Source: Lamellibrachia satsuma (lineage: Eukaryota; Annelida; Polychaeta; Sabellida; Siboglinidae). Taken from it: a stretch of DNA of 64,000 bases. The translations under genes and the position numbers were made by a program. The notes under the pieces are model-generated. The model was not told the origin of the DNA and made no database searches. It saw only the letters and a list, made by a program, of their open reading frames with translations. Positions 34,976 through 48,309 of the stretch are shown here, piece after piece; position 1 is the stretch's first letter; the number at the start of each line of letters is the position of its first letter. Where the stretch lies: NCBI GenBank assembly GCA_033239005.1, contig BSQZ01000011.1, positions 10,519,001 to 10,583,000 of the forward strand. Direction: 5' to 3'.

Positions 34976-35884
34976 TATTGTGGCTGTCACGTGTACTTGG
35001 TGTTTACGTGTTAAGCTCCGCTTACTCCGTGGGTTTTATAAACACTTGTTTAATTGCTGTATTTTAACTATTTGTAAACTGTCTAACTTGTGTGCGACGA
35101 TATAATGATTAATTAATTGCACAATCAGACTCTTGTAATAGTTATGATTTTTCAGTATCGTAATTCGGAAAAACCGGAAAAAGAAGCCTCCTGCTTTCAT
35201 TCCATAAATTAAGACTAATCATTTGTGTAATGTGGACACCATGTTACGTTTTTTGTCGGTTGATTAAAATGCAATTAACAGGTATTTCCCTTTCGGTATT
35301 GCCCAATTCCGTGGCAACTCAGTATTGTATCATGTTCCACTGCTGTCTATATACTTGACCTTGGGTCAGTGTTTATGCTGTACTGACAGCAGCAATTATT
35401 TATACACCTAGTTTACAATGTTCAGTGGAAATATGTTAAGTGAATACCTTATGGACTATGCACTTCCCGTACATCATTATAAATGAAAAGGTGCACGATG
35501 TTAGGCAATTCAGGTATACTTACAGCTGCTCAACTAATATAAACCGTTTACATATTTTACGTGACACACTAAAATATAACATATTTCCATATATGATTAG
35601 ATTTGTCTTTTTAATTAGACAATGAACCAATCACAACGTAATTGCATAACACAACACAAATCATTACATTAAGCATACTTTGTTTTACATGACTTAATAC
35701 GTAGGCACAAGAACTGTGTATGTTATTCATAATCTCAGGTGAAGCTTGCATAGTTTCCTATGACTTATAAATAACGAATTTTTATGCTCAAAATTGTCAT
35801 TGCCACGAAATAACTGTATTGTATAAATGACACATAATGACACTAGTTAATAATTATGTACTATTCAACAGAGATGGAGTATTC

Positions 35885-36240
35885 GTCTGTTATCAAGTAA
35901 TCATACTCGAACTGAATTATGTTGGTGAAAAAGGCCACGTAATCGTGCTCGATTACATTGCCAAAGTAATCGTAATCGATTACATCCCCAAAGTAATCGT
36001 AAACATGATTACAATCGCAAACAATGCAACGCAAGCAGGTTTTCCTCTTCGTTTTGTATCTAATGCATGCACCGAGAGTGTATTTTAATAGTGTTTGATT
36101 TCGTCTTGAATAACATTGATTAGAATGATAGCATGAGGGTTTTTTATTTCATTATGTTAATTATATTCTTGAATGTAATCATGATTGTAATCATATTTAA
36201 CAATATTCGTAATTGATTACGTTTGTGATGTAATCAACCC
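35885..36240. repeat. GTAATC/GATTAC palindromic repeat segment
   Basis: GTAATC and its complement GATTAC alternate many times (for example GTAATCGTAATCGATTACAT near 35955-35975, and again at 36173-36235). The two clusters flank about 170 bp of other DNA, so this may be a MITE with palindromic ends. Terminal inverted repeats are not clean. The second cluster is replaced by long microsatellites in SD copy 2. Confidence 0.4.
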
Positions 36241-38869
36241 ATCCTTCTCCCGTTCAATGCAACCACGTTAGATAATGAATTGCACCAATCACAGAGTATA
36301 TCAATTGTAAGAAAATAATTGCAAAAAAGCCATCATGGTAAAAAAAATCTGGTACAGGTCCACGAACAAATTAATAATATGTTCTTTGTATACATATGCT
36401 GGATTCTAGCCAATAGCGTGTCTGTGTGCTGCATCAACTATGCCACGTCCAACACCCAGCTTCAGTATTACCTTGATGTGTGGTCCATCATTGATGAATT
36501 ACTTGTCGCAAATATTAGCTGTGGTTTATTAATTTAAAACTGCTTCCAAGGAGTTATGGTTCTATAAATCCATGTAACACACTTTCTGTTACTGAGGTTC
36601 ATGATGATGCAACTGATTCCGACATATCTTTATGACAACTCGACAAGATACATATGTTAATTAGAAGAATAAAAATATATTTTCGGATATAATGCTGTAA
36701 TAATCTGTAGGACCGTTCGAAGCACTATGAAAACAGTTAATAATCGGCCACCAGTCGCAACCGGCAGTGGTTGTTCTTACTTCTCCGCGGACTACGCGAC
36801 CTGCCAGGGACAGACAACGTTTAACGGGCCGTATCATTTAGTTTGAGGATCGCGCTCTCAACTGTCAAAACAGGCATCGACATAGTAATTATGTATACGA
36901 CTGACGCGACACACACGCCCCTAAATACGACGACGTTCAGCACGCACACCCGCGCCAGTGTCAATGGATGCACAACTATTGTTGCTATTTCAGTTATTAA
37001 TACGCCTTCGTTGGCAGTGCACCGCTTTATCTCTCAGATATGCTAAGAAGTATCGATTGGAACCAAGACGATCTTTCTATGCACCGAGGCATTTCTGAAA
37101 TGACTGATAAATTCACCTGGCACCGACGCGCCACTCGTCTGCAACAGACCAGGGCGATCCAGGTTACTGTTGTTAAATATTTCGCTACTACTACGTGTAG
37201 TTCTATTTAAAACAGACTGTTTTAATTCACGTGTTACCGGAGTGTGTTTAAATTACCTGGAAAATGTTAGAAATATTTTAGTTGATATTCACCAGAGGTA
37301 AAATGGTCTCGCTAAATTACGCCTCTTTGAAATGTGGTTTTAAAATCAAATGGATAACCTACTAACTGCACGTATCATCATCTGTATTACAGTAACACAC
37401 CGCTCTTTAATTCTCCACGTGAGTCTATCAAATGAAAACTTTGTTTGGATATTTTCAGGTTTGTAAATGAAAGATTTTGATATGCTATTTTAAAATTAAC
37501 GACAGCTAAGAAATCGTCATATTGCCCCCTTTTGCCACTATTATCTATTGAATATTTGGCGTTATATTTTTTTGGGTTACACAAAGAGGTAAGCAATGCA
37601 CGGGGCATTTGTACATTATATCGTTTTTTTATTTTAACCCAATTTATTTTCCATCATACTATTGCATTAATCGTTTTGTTCAGTATTCTAGGGAATGTCT
37701 GCCGCATCTTAAGGAGATTTTCCATATTTGGTCCAGGCATGGGTTAATATCAACTACTAATTGAATTAATTAAAATAATTAATAGCTCGTGTAGCCCTGC
37801 TATTACTGGGTATTCTATGGATATGTTGGTTAATTCTAGCCAACAGTCAATAGTCAGAGATAGATCAGGTTCATGCAACAATGGGAAGGAGGTCATGGAC
37901 TGGTAAAATTTGCAGGACTAGCCAGGAAACGGAAGACTGTTCATTCAAACAGTGCGAAAGACCTAGCCAATAAACAGTCCATGTGCCACTGGTAGGAATA
38001 TATTTAGGGTGGGCACCCTAACTGCCAAGTGAATCGTAATTTCATTGAATTGAATTGTAATTTTCTATATGCGTCACATTTACTATTATTAACATATTTT
38101 TTTTGCATATACTAACGAATATTCACTATATTGTTCAATTAACAAGTCGTTACATTGTACTGGATTGCTGGATTAAGACGCCAAGTTGTAATTTTTTATT
38201 TGCTTCATATCTAGTATTATTAACATAATTGCCAACTTGCAGCATCATTCCATGACAAGATTACTATACGTAATCATGGGTGGTTCTCGCAATAAGCCCC
38301 TTGGGGTTTCCAGAGAATCTCCTGAGTTACTACATCAAATTATTTATGACCATACCTGTAACAACATTGTAAATGAGTAACCAAAACTCACATTGAATCG
38401 TAGGGCCGCAACACGTCGACAACGTGCGCGACCCTCAAACCGTCGTACCACAGGATTGGAACATGCATGCATGTAGTGACTGTCTGATTACTATATTTAT
38501 TGTTTTCTACACCTGAATAATTTACTCAGTAGGAACTATAGAATATATCTCCACACTATTGAAGATATTAATCTACAGCTGGTGTTTTAATTGTTTACTT
38601 ACATATTCTGAACAACAAAAGAAACGTTACAATGTCAACATAAGGTTTTGTCAAGATATAATCAACTCGCCAAACCCTTGTCAACGCAGTATGACGTAGC
38701 TATATGGATGGTTTCGATAAAGTTTAAAATCCCGCGCAGGGCGCACGTGCTACGCACGCAACTGCCCAGTTAGTTCAGGGCCTGCGTATGCGTCGAAATT
38801 GACATTTGATGGGCGAGCATTGTTCATTCGGTCAACAGGAAGAACATTTCAAAAAAATATATACCAGAT
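36241..38869. other. Mostly unrecognised non-coding DNA
   Basis: About 36750-37170 is a diverged relative of the 26-kb inverted-repeat arm (CGACATAGTAATTATGTA and CACACCCGCGCCAGTGTCAA match CGACGTAGTAATTACGTA and CACACCCGCGCAGGTGTCAA there). The rest has only small frames without domains or splice context. Confidence 0.5.
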
Positions 38870-40165
38870 GACAGGACTTGTAGTTAAACATCCAAATGCC
38901 TACAGCATATATACACACGCACCCATGCTGCGCCTGTAACACAACATAAACTCAAATAATTCCTCTCGGATCTTCTGCGTTTAATTTTTTAGGACATCGC
39001 TAAACTGTTCTTTCTTTGATACGTCACAGGCCGCACCAGCGCTGGTGGAACTCTCGCGATGTCTCGACAACTATTTTTAGCTTGATGAAAAATCCGTACG
39101 AAAAAAAAGCGGGTGCCCAGGCACCTGATAGACACCACCTAGATCCGCCCATGTATTAAGTTGGTCAAAACAGTATGTGCAGAAAGCGTTATGCACGAGC
39201 GACGTCGAACGGGCGTGCGTGCATGCACATGTCCGCACTCAGCCGGATCGAGGCGCTTACCGGGAAACTCTTGAGCCGACAAGTTTCTCGGCAATCGTAT
39301 TGACCGCATTTTTAATCAGATATCCAGTATAAGAGTAGACGTTACTAATGGGCAGCGATTATGCACAACATTGTACGCCGAATCCATTTACAAGTTAGCA
39401 CATGGATTTGTATGTAATTATATAGTCACAGTTTGTTTAAGCTGAACCAGTCGAAGTTACTATGGGACTGATATGAACGTCCTTTACGTTCTATATTTGG
39501 GTAACTGGGTTATGCATCCAATTTTGGACAAGGACGACCAAGAACACGCACAAACACGCTTTGTCCAGGGTGTGATTTTCCCTTCTCCCTACTTGTGTAA
39601 TCTTGTTATCAAATCTGACATATAGTCTTTGAAGCGAGGCAATTGCATTGTGGCATCGAAAATTGGTCGACCACCTTTAGGGGACCACTGTTGATAGCTC
39701 GTGCAAAGGTCCCCGTTGAACCGTTTAACTCCAGCAAACAACACCAGCATTTGAATGCCTTCAACTCAACAGTGGTTGTTGATTATCCTGCTGCTGGGTA
39801 TTATATTCTATGTACATATGTATATCTACTTGTCTCCCTCAAAGTGATGCCCAGGGTATTTGGTGTGATAAAGAGTTCAAACGCAACTCTCAGCGTATCC
39901 CCAATTTTTTTTAATGGTACAATTTTGGATAATGAAATAACTACAATATAACAAAACATATCGTGTTCTATAAAATGAATCATGTTTCTCAACATAAATG
40001 GAGTTGTTAAGGAGAAACCAACAGCAATCATTAGAGATTATAATTTGTTTTAATGTCAAATATATCATGTTTGACCCGGTTTGGTTTATCAATTTATATC
40101 TGCAAATAATAATGCAATATACGTAATAACCATTAATGTTTCCCCAAAAAATACACAACGTTGCA
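38870..40165 (+). repeat. Dispersed repeat DR1, copy 1
   Basis: Aligns along its length with 45167-46690. Shared blocks: CTGCGCCTGTAACACAA, CAGGCCGCACCAGCGCTGG, GTTATGCACGAGCGACGTCG, GTTGAACCGTTTAACTCCAG. Copy 2 has about 200 extra bp (45790-46060). The 5' two-thirds also align with 61476-62345. Confidence 0.85.
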
Positions 40166-40505
40166 ACCAATGATTTGCCTTCCCGGTCATTTTGACCTTT
40201 TGTTGCGTCAGGATGAGAGCTAAGACACTGTTGGGTGATTATCGAGCCTGTCTTGAACAGACTGACTGACAAGTTGTTTGACCGACGTTCGATATGACAC
40301 CAATACCGTCTTCTTTAAAATACGTTAAACAACAAAGTATGTAAAATCTGTTAGAACTGAAGGTATTATATTCTACTAATCACGACTCGAAAGCGTAATT
40401 GGTTTAATTCATGCTGTCAGTTACTGAGTAGACAAGCTTCCCTTTGAGAAAGGTGCTTTCAACATGGTCAGAGAGAAAATCATGCGCCTGGTAGAAGAAT
40501 GGATG

Positions 40506-40765
<260 letters not shown>

Positions 40766-40782
40766 ATAGGAGGAAAAAAAAA

Positions 40783-41515
40783 TGTATGGAATCTTCGGTA
40801 TACAGATCATGTCACCTTGATAGCAACATCAAACGAAGAATTGTAACAAAATAGCAAGTGCAGTGAGACATAATGTGAGTTTCGGCCTGAAAATTTATGA
40901 AACGAATGCAAATGTAATGACCCTGAATGGAATAGGCCCAGTACGGGTTGACCTGGTGCCAAAGTTCAAATACCTTGTCTCAATGATTAACATGAAAAAC
41001 ACAACATCAGAAGAAATTAGAGTCAAACTGGCTACAGCGAAAAGCATTACAAGCGACCTCGTTGACATCTGGTAAGACGACGACATAAGTATAAGCTTAA
41101 GGAAGAGATGTGTGTACTCACTTGGCAGTGAGTCTTGGACACTCAAGAGAGAGGACGTGAATCGTATACATGCTTTCGAGATATGGGTATGGTGCAGGAT
41201 GCTCAGGATAAGCTGGACACAGAGAAAGACAAACATCTGGGTCTGGGGAAAAGTAGGGGTTGTGGAAGAAGAAGTTCTACTTTGTTGGATTAAGAGAAGA
41301 GAGCTTGGCAAATATGGCCATTGGAAAAGGAGACCAGATATCCTGGTACTTACCAGCATAGAAAGAGAACTACCTGAAAAAAAAACAAAGAGGTAGAGGA
41401 AAGATGGGCTGGATTGACAACATCACGTATTGGACCGGTGGACTCGGAGTGGTTGGAGAAATTGCAAAGAGACGCCAACGGCCTACACAAGAAGAAGCTA
41501 CCGAGTATTAGTTAA
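40783..41515 (+). mobile_element. RTE-like LINE fragment (RT 3' part and C-terminus), decayed
   Basis: Segments in order: LRYTDHVTLIATSNEEL (a decayed LRYADD-type RT catalytic box), SFGLKIYETNANVMTLNG, GSESWTLKREDVNRIHAFEI, WCRMLRISWTQRKTN, IKRRELGKYGHWKRRPD, and GWIDNITYWTGGL at the end. Stops and frameshifts separate them. It is a different family from the LINE at 9.4 kb. Confidence 0.75.
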
Positions 41516-41639
41516 GTTTGTCTCCTAATAGGGCGACCTTGCTATTCTGTAATAAAATTCAGCTATACAGTTGCGGGCGGGCAAGTTCGGTTTTGTATAC
41601 GTTAGCAACGAAGTTAACGACAAGAATGGACACCTCCTT

Positions 41640-41900
41640 TATACTATAATTATGGACATACACACCACTGACAAGGTTGCCGAAGAATCGGTCGGCTTAT
41701 GAGTTTCTCTGTGTGCAACTTGACCCGATTTTGGTCGGTGCATGTGCACTTAAGGTATACGGAGATTCATAAAGTCATCAGCTAAACAAGGCGTGTTAAT
41801 ATTTGCACCGGAGTGGCAGGTAAATTAGTGAAACAATTTCTTAAATAACCAACTGGAGGAAAGTTTCATTGATACGTTAGATGACAATTGTTGGTGCAAA
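41640..41900 (+). repeat. Dispersed repeat DR6, 5' fragment
   Basis: Aligns with 30500-30740 (ACTTGACCCGATTTTGGT, GCTAAACAAG, GTTTCATTGATACG blocks). Confidence 0.6.
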
Positions 41901-43019
41901 TGGTGGACAAACTAACACGAGGTTACACCGTCCTAGACCTGTTTTTGCATTTTCAATCGTAGCTGCACATCATTTTTATTCTGTTCAAATAAACTTTTGT
42001 GACGTTTAAATCTCCGAGTAATATACAATTCAATATTGCGAGGTCGAATCCCCCAAACGTAGTGTTTTGGCCAGGAAATCAATACCTACAAACAGAGAGA
42101 TGCCAAGTTGCTCCAAGTGACCAGGAGTAATATATATCGGTACTACAAATAGCAAAACAAAGCAATATATTCTGGTTAAAGGGGTACAATAATAATTGTA
42201 AGGCAGGTGTAGAGATCTAGGGTGTTCATATATGCAAATGTTTTGCTGAATGAGGTAAAACTAAACAATAAAAACTACCGTGTCAGAAACAGGTAAGAAC
42301 AAATGGCAAAAAAAAATTTTAATATATCCAAAAAGAGAGCCTAACATTTCATGCTTACAGGAATACATTGGCCCAATCATTATTTCGTTAAGATAGGATT
42401 TTGATTATTTGGCCTTAAATTTGACCTATCGGGGTACATATATTTCACATACTGGATACTTTTATAACCAGCTTTGTTTATAGATCAACCACGATGCGAT
42501 AGTGTCAAAAATAAAATGTTTACTTTTTAACCCCAAATTTACACCTTTCTCTTTAATTAGCAATATTTGTCATTGGTGGAATCATGTTTGTCATTTGTGA
42601 TATTACGGGTAATAGTTTTAATGTCAAGATGTGATGTTCTCGCAATGACTGCACGGCGGATTTCATGAACGGAAGTGATTTCAACCCAATGGCCTACAGT
42701 CGATAATAGTTCTCACGTAACCAGCCTCATGACAAACACACACAGAGGACACTTTGTGACTGTTGGTATGTTGCTCAATACGGTAGTTTGAACTATCTTG
42801 ACAAAAATAGCTTTGCACTGTTTATTTCCATGTTCAACCCTAATGCTACTCCACTAACGGTGGTCAAAGCGGTTACGCGAGACTTACTTCCTAGATAATG
42901 AATACTGAGTTGAAATTCTCACGAACAAGTCTACTGGGGGTGAAGTGTAAAGCGTTTTGATTTGTCACAGAAAATAAAACAATACAAACGTTATAAGAAT
43001 TTAAGCAGAGCGATTCGGT
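41901..43019. other. Non-coding stretch, nothing recognised
   Basis: AT-rich, no coding motif, no partner found in the window. Confidence 0.45.
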
Positions 43020-43880
43020 TTGACACAGAGAACAAGAAATGTGCGAAATACGTACAGTATACACAAGGATAGTCGGCTTTAAGTAATTGTGTGCATGTTT
43101 CCATTACCTTCTTGTTTGGCAGATGTCCTAGGGGTGATTGGGACGTAGTTATACAACACATTCAAGTCGAAACAAACACGTAACCGGACACGACGATGTT
43201 ATATTGTTCATATTAGTTGATCTGGTTGAGCGGACTTGCTTTGGGTCTACATGCAAGCGAGCTCAGACATGTACATACTGCATATATTCAGATATGATAC
43301 TCCTTCAGACGTCTCTCGTTCGTAATGTTTTCCGTATGTGCGGCTTAAGCCAACTTACATGTGGTGTCAACTTTATAATATTAATTTATGCGTTTTCCCT
43401 AGTATCATTTCAAATTTAGTATCCACTGCAACATGCTAGCTAGTTTGTGAAAAAAAATGTATGTAGTTTTTGTGAAATCATCAGACAAACTATTAAAGTA
43501 TCAATGTTTGGTCAAAAATTAATTGAAGTAAAAATGGAAACACTGAAACTCACGAATGTCACCCTTTGTTTTATAGACAGTTGTATACTGAGGTTTACTG
43601 GAGTTTATTTGATTCTAATTAATTCTCCAAGTTAAATGCCCCATTTCAAACACTCCTGCACAGTTTTTGCATTGTCTAGTCGTCATTCAATCTAACGGGG
43701 TCAGTGTTTCCTCTTGAAACAATGCAAGTAGTCATTGGTGCACTTACGACAAGCCGCCAGTTCCGTAGGCCAACGTAAATTGGCGTAAGCTGTACACGCA
43801 GAACATGTTATGCACGAAGAAACACGTCGACTGAGGTATCGTACGTATTAAGTTCATACATGCTTGCATGCACGTGTACC
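43020..43880 (+). repeat. Dispersed repeats DR2 and DR3 (5' part), contiguous
   Basis: Aligns with 46690-47600 in the same order. DR2 part 43020-43440 also matches 7835-8330. Shared blocks include ACGTAACCGGACACGACGAT and TTAATTGAAGT next to ATGGAAAC. Confidence 0.8.
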
Positions 43881-45250
43881 CGCACATAGCCGGAGCCGCC
43901 GAGTTTCCAGGCAATCATATTGCTAGCATGTGTTGATCAGATCTCTATCATAGGTGTAAACACTACTTTTGGGCAGCAACAATGCACAACACTATACCGT
44001 CGAATCCACGTAGACCAGACAAGCTGGAACTTGGATTTCTTGTAGAACTATTATATTAAATGTCAGCCGTCGAGTACGATTCAGTCCGCAAAGGTGCTAT
44101 TTAAAATTTGTTTCACACGTCTTAAATTCAAATAAAAACTGGGGACTATGTTCTATGTTTTTGCAGTTGGTTGGCATTCGAATGAAATTTCCATAGAGAT
44201 AGATATAGACTAGAGAGGGTATTGTCTATATTTACGTAATGGCGTAAACGTGCAAATGCGGAGGACATCTTTTTTCATTAAAGCATCGTTCCAACTGAGA
44301 TGGCTCAAATAATGTTCTCGTTTTCGTGTGCTATCTGTATGAGAACGTACATGTGTATCTGAAAATATAAATATATAAGTACATATGGCATATTTTAAAT
44401 ACATCCAAACCAATTATAGAATACGTAATTTCGTAGTTTTGTTTTCCCATTAAATTTTATCGTTTAGCGCGCTAAGCATTGTGTAGTTAAACATCCAAAT
44501 GTCTACAGCATATACACACACGCACCCATGCTGCGCCTGTAACACAACATAAACTCAAATAATTCCGCACATAGCCGGAGCCGCCGAGTTTCCAGGCAAT
44601 CATATTGCTAGCATGTGTTGATCAGATCTCTATCATAGGTGTAAACACTACTTTTGGGCAGCAACAATGCACAACACTATACCGTCGAATCCACGTAGAC
44701 CAGACAAGCTGGAACTTGGATTTCTTGTAGAACTATTATATTAAATGTCAGCCGTCGAGTACGATTCAGTCCGCAAAGGTGCTATTTAAAATTTGTTTCA
44801 CACGTCTTAAATTCAAATAAAAACTGGGGACTATGTTCTATGTTTTTGCAGTTGGTTGGCATTCGAATGAAATTTCCATAGAGATAGATATAGACTAGAG
44901 AGGGTATTGTCTATATTTACGTAATGGCGTAAACGTGCAAATGCGGAGGACATCTTTTTTCATTAAAGCATCGTTCCAACTGAGATGGCTCAAATAATGT
45001 TCTCGTTTTCGTGTGCTATCTGTATGAGAACGTACATGTGTATCTGAAAATATAAATATATAAGTACATATGGCATATTTTAAATACATCCAAACCAATT
45101 ATAGAATACGTAATTTCGTAGTTTTGTTTTCCCATTAAATTTTATCGTTTAGCGCGCTAAGCATTGTGTAGTTAAACATCCAAATGTCTACAGCATATAC
45201 ACACACGCACCCATGCTGCGCCTGTAACACAACATAAACTCAAATAATTC
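43881..45250 (+). repeat. Exact 685-bp tandem duplication within DR3
   Basis: 43881-44565 and 44566-45250 appear identical base for base, both starting CGCACATAGCCGGAGCCGCC and ending CATAAACTCAAATAATTC. Each unit joins the 3' part of DR3 to the first bases of DR1, so the duplication arose after that junction existed. Identical 67-codon minus-strand frames (44210-44413, 44895-45098) are a by-product. Confidence 0.95.
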
Positions 45251-46690
45251 CTCTCGGATCTTCTGCGTTTAATTTTTAGGACATCGCTAAACTGTTCTTT
45301 CTTTGATACGTCACAGGCCGCACCAGCGCTGGTGGAACTCTCGCGATGTCTCGACAACTATTTTTAGCTTGATGAAAAATCCGTACGAAATAAAAGCGGG
45401 TGCCCACAATATGTGCAGAAAGCGTTATGCACGAGCGACGTCGAACGGGCGTGCGTGCATGCACATGTCCGCACTCAGCCGGATCGAGACGCTAACCGGG
45501 AAACTCTTGAGCCGACGAGTTTCTCGGCAATCGTATTGACCGTATTTTTGATCAGATATCCAGCATAAGAGTAGACGTTACTAATGGGCAGCAATTATGC
45601 ACAACGTTGTACCGCCGAATCCATTTACAAGTTAGCACCTGGATTTGAATGTAATTATATAATCACAGTTTGTTTAAGCTGAACCAGTCGAAGTTGATAT
45701 GGTACTGATATGAACGTCCCTTCACGCTCTATATTTGGGTAACTGGGTTATGCACCCAATTTTGGACAAGGACTATCAAGAACACGCACAAACACGAGTT
45801 CGCTTTGTCCAGGGTATGTGGACGACGACGATAAAGTTGTGTTACGACAAGAACACCCACAAGCACGAGCTATGCCCGGGGTATGTGGTTGAAATGCTGT
45901 ACATTATTAGAAGTGATAGTTTTCTAGCGTGTGGGGGATAATCATATATTAAAAGGATCATTAAAAGGGGACCTCTTTCCACACGCTCGCGTGCACGCGG
46001 CAAATATTCTGGTGGTCACATTATCTTGGACAATCGACGTCAATACCGACTCCCAGACACCTCTAATAATGTGACATTTTCCCTTCTCCCTACTTGTGTA
46101 ATCTTGTCAAATCTGACGTATGATCTTTGAAGCGAGGCAATGTCACTGTGGCATCGAAAACTGGCCTCCCACCTTTAGGGAAACATTATTGATAGCTCAT
46201 GCAAAAGTCCCCGTTGAACCGTTTAACTCCAGCAATCAACACCAGCATATGAATGCCTTCAACTCAACAGTGGTTGTTGATTATCCTGGTGCTGGGTATT
46301 ATATTATATGTACATATGATTGGTCTCTCTACTTGTCTCCCTCAAAGTGATGTCCAGGGTATTTGGTGTGATAAAGAGTTCAAACGCAACTCTCAGCGTT
46401 TCCCAGTTTCTGTCAAGTGCATTTTTTTTTAAATAGTAAAATTTTGGATCACAAAATAACTACAACGTAACAAAACATATCGTGTTCTACAAAATGAATC
46501 ATGTTTCTCAACATAAATGGAGTTGTTAAGGAGAAACCAACAATAATCATTAGAGATTATAATTTGTATTAATGTCAGTTACGTCATGTTTGACCCGGTT
46601 TGGGTTATCAATTTATATCTGCAAATAATAATACAATATATGTAATAACTATAATTTTTTCAAAAACAAATATACAACGTTGCAACCAAT
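45167..46690 (+). repeat. Dispersed repeat DR1, copy 2
   Basis: Second full copy of the 38870-40165 repeat, followed directly by DR2 and DR3. About 80 bases at its start overlap the end of the 685-bp duplication. Confidence 0.85.
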
Positions 46691-47900
46691 GCGCGGAATA
46701 AGTACAGTACAGCATTTATGCAAATAATAATTAGCATTCACATGGATAATCGGCTATGAGTAATTGTGTGCATGTTTCCATACCTTCTTGTTTGGCAGAT
46801 GTCCCCGGAGTCATCGGGACGTAGTTATACAATACATTCAAGTCGAAACAAACACGTAACCGGACACGACGATGTTATATTGTTCATATCTGGCTGAGCG
46901 GACTTGCTTTGGGTCTACATGCGAGCGGGCTCAGACATGTACATGCTGCATACATTCAGATGTGACACTCCTTCAGACGTCTCTCGTTCGTAATGTATTC
47001 TCTATGTGCGGCTTAAGCCAACTTACATGTGGTGTCAACTTTATAATATTAATTTTTGCGATTGTTCGCTAGTCTCATTTCAAATGATTTTTTAATCAAA
47101 CATGCTAGCTCGTTTGTGCAACTTTTGTATGTCGTTTTTGTGAAATCATCAGACAAACTGTTAAATTACTTAATGTTTGGTCAAACATTAATTGAAGTGG
47201 AAATGGAAACGCTGAAAACTCGCGAATTTTACCCTTTGTTGTATACACAGGTAGATACTGAGGTTTATTGGAGTTTATTCGATTTTATATAATTTTATAA
47301 CTGTTAAGTTAATTGTAATGTAATTAATTAATTCTCCCAGTTAAACACTTCTGCACAGTGTTTGCACTGACTAGTCGTCAATCAATCTAAACGGTTGAAT
47401 GTTTTCTCTTGAAACAATGCAAGTAGTCATTGGCGCAGTTACGACAAACAACCAGTTCCGTAGACCGACATAAATTAATAAACAGTTGACATATCATGTA
47501 AGTTGGCGTAAGCAGTACGCGCATAACTCGTTATGCATGAAGAAATACGTCGACTGGAGTATCGTACGCATTAATTTCATACATTCTTGCGTGCACGTGT
47601 ACCCGCACACAGCCGGAGCCGACGAGTTTCCAGACAATCATATTGATTGCATGTGTTGATCAGATCTCTATCATAGGTGTAAACACTACTTTTGGGAAGC
47701 AACAATGCACAACACTATACCATCGAATCCACGTCGGCCCGTCAAGCTGGAACTTGGATTTCTTGTATAACTATTATACTAAATGTCAGCCGTCGAGTAC
47801 GGTGCACTCCGCACAGGTGCTATTTAAGATTTATTTCACACGTCTTAAATTCAAATAAACGTTGGGGACTATGTTCTATGTCGTCGCATTTGGTTGGCAT
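46691..47900 (+). repeat. Dispersed repeats DR2 and DR3, copy 2
   Basis: Collinear with 43020-44130. Together with DR1 it makes a DR1-DR2-DR3 block of about 2.7 kb (45167-47900), the most complete copy in the window. No protein domain is visible in it. Confidence 0.8.
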
Positions 47901-48309
47901 TCGACTCAAACTTCCGTTTGTTGTTATATACCTTCGTCATGATATAACGTACGCAGCGGAGAATGGCAAAGGGGAGCCGTGACGTGAGGCTGGAGATCAC
48001 TAAACTGATGCGAAAGAAAGCGGAGAAAATCGACCGACGATACGTTTCAAACGTATATAGTTTATTTTTACGGTATAGAAAGCATGGATACACGTGAACC
48101 CAGCATATAGTGCCAACCGACAGTGGAGTCGGGTGGCTTGACTTTGTCATAGCACGCGCCAGTTCGTACGCGATGGCCACGTTTAGCATCGTATTGAACG
48201 CGTATTGAACCCGTGTATAATAAATAGCCATAATTGTCCTAACGTCAAGTACGTTCCAGCCCGGTTACTTCATGGTCTTGTGTGCGCTATGTATATATGG
48301 CCTGATGGC
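47901..48309. other. Non-coding stretch
   Basis: A 120-codon minus-strand frame (47869-48231) overlaps DR3 and has no domain. It is treated as chance. Confidence 0.4.

Larger units (their letters stand above)
33735..36240 (+). repeat. Segmental duplication SD, copy 1
   Basis: Collinear with about 59040-61130, with gaps in both. Shared blocks include GCGATTCATACTTCATCCCC, GTGTTTACGTGTTAAGCTCC, CTTGACCTTGGGTCAG, CAACAGAGATGGAGTATTCG and GCACCGAGAGTGTATTTTAA. No coding frame is conserved between copies. Copy 1 has extra DNA at about 33790-34600 and 34680-34990. Confidence 0.8.

Noticed and set aside
37532..37747. 71-codon hydrophobic frame as a membrane peptide
   Set aside because: AT-rich DNA readily gives Phe/Ile/Leu frames; no start context, homologue or neighbour supports it.
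42035..42065. GAGGTCGAATCCCCC as a tRNA T-arm
   Set aside because: The stem does not pair and no A box or acceptor stem is present.
44210..45098. Two identical 67-codon minus-strand frames
   Set aside because: They are identical because the 685-bp segment is duplicated exactly; the frame is not conserved in the related repeat copies.
47869..48231. 120-codon minus-strand frame
   Set aside because: It overlaps repeat DR3, has no recognisable domain or signal peptide and no splice support.
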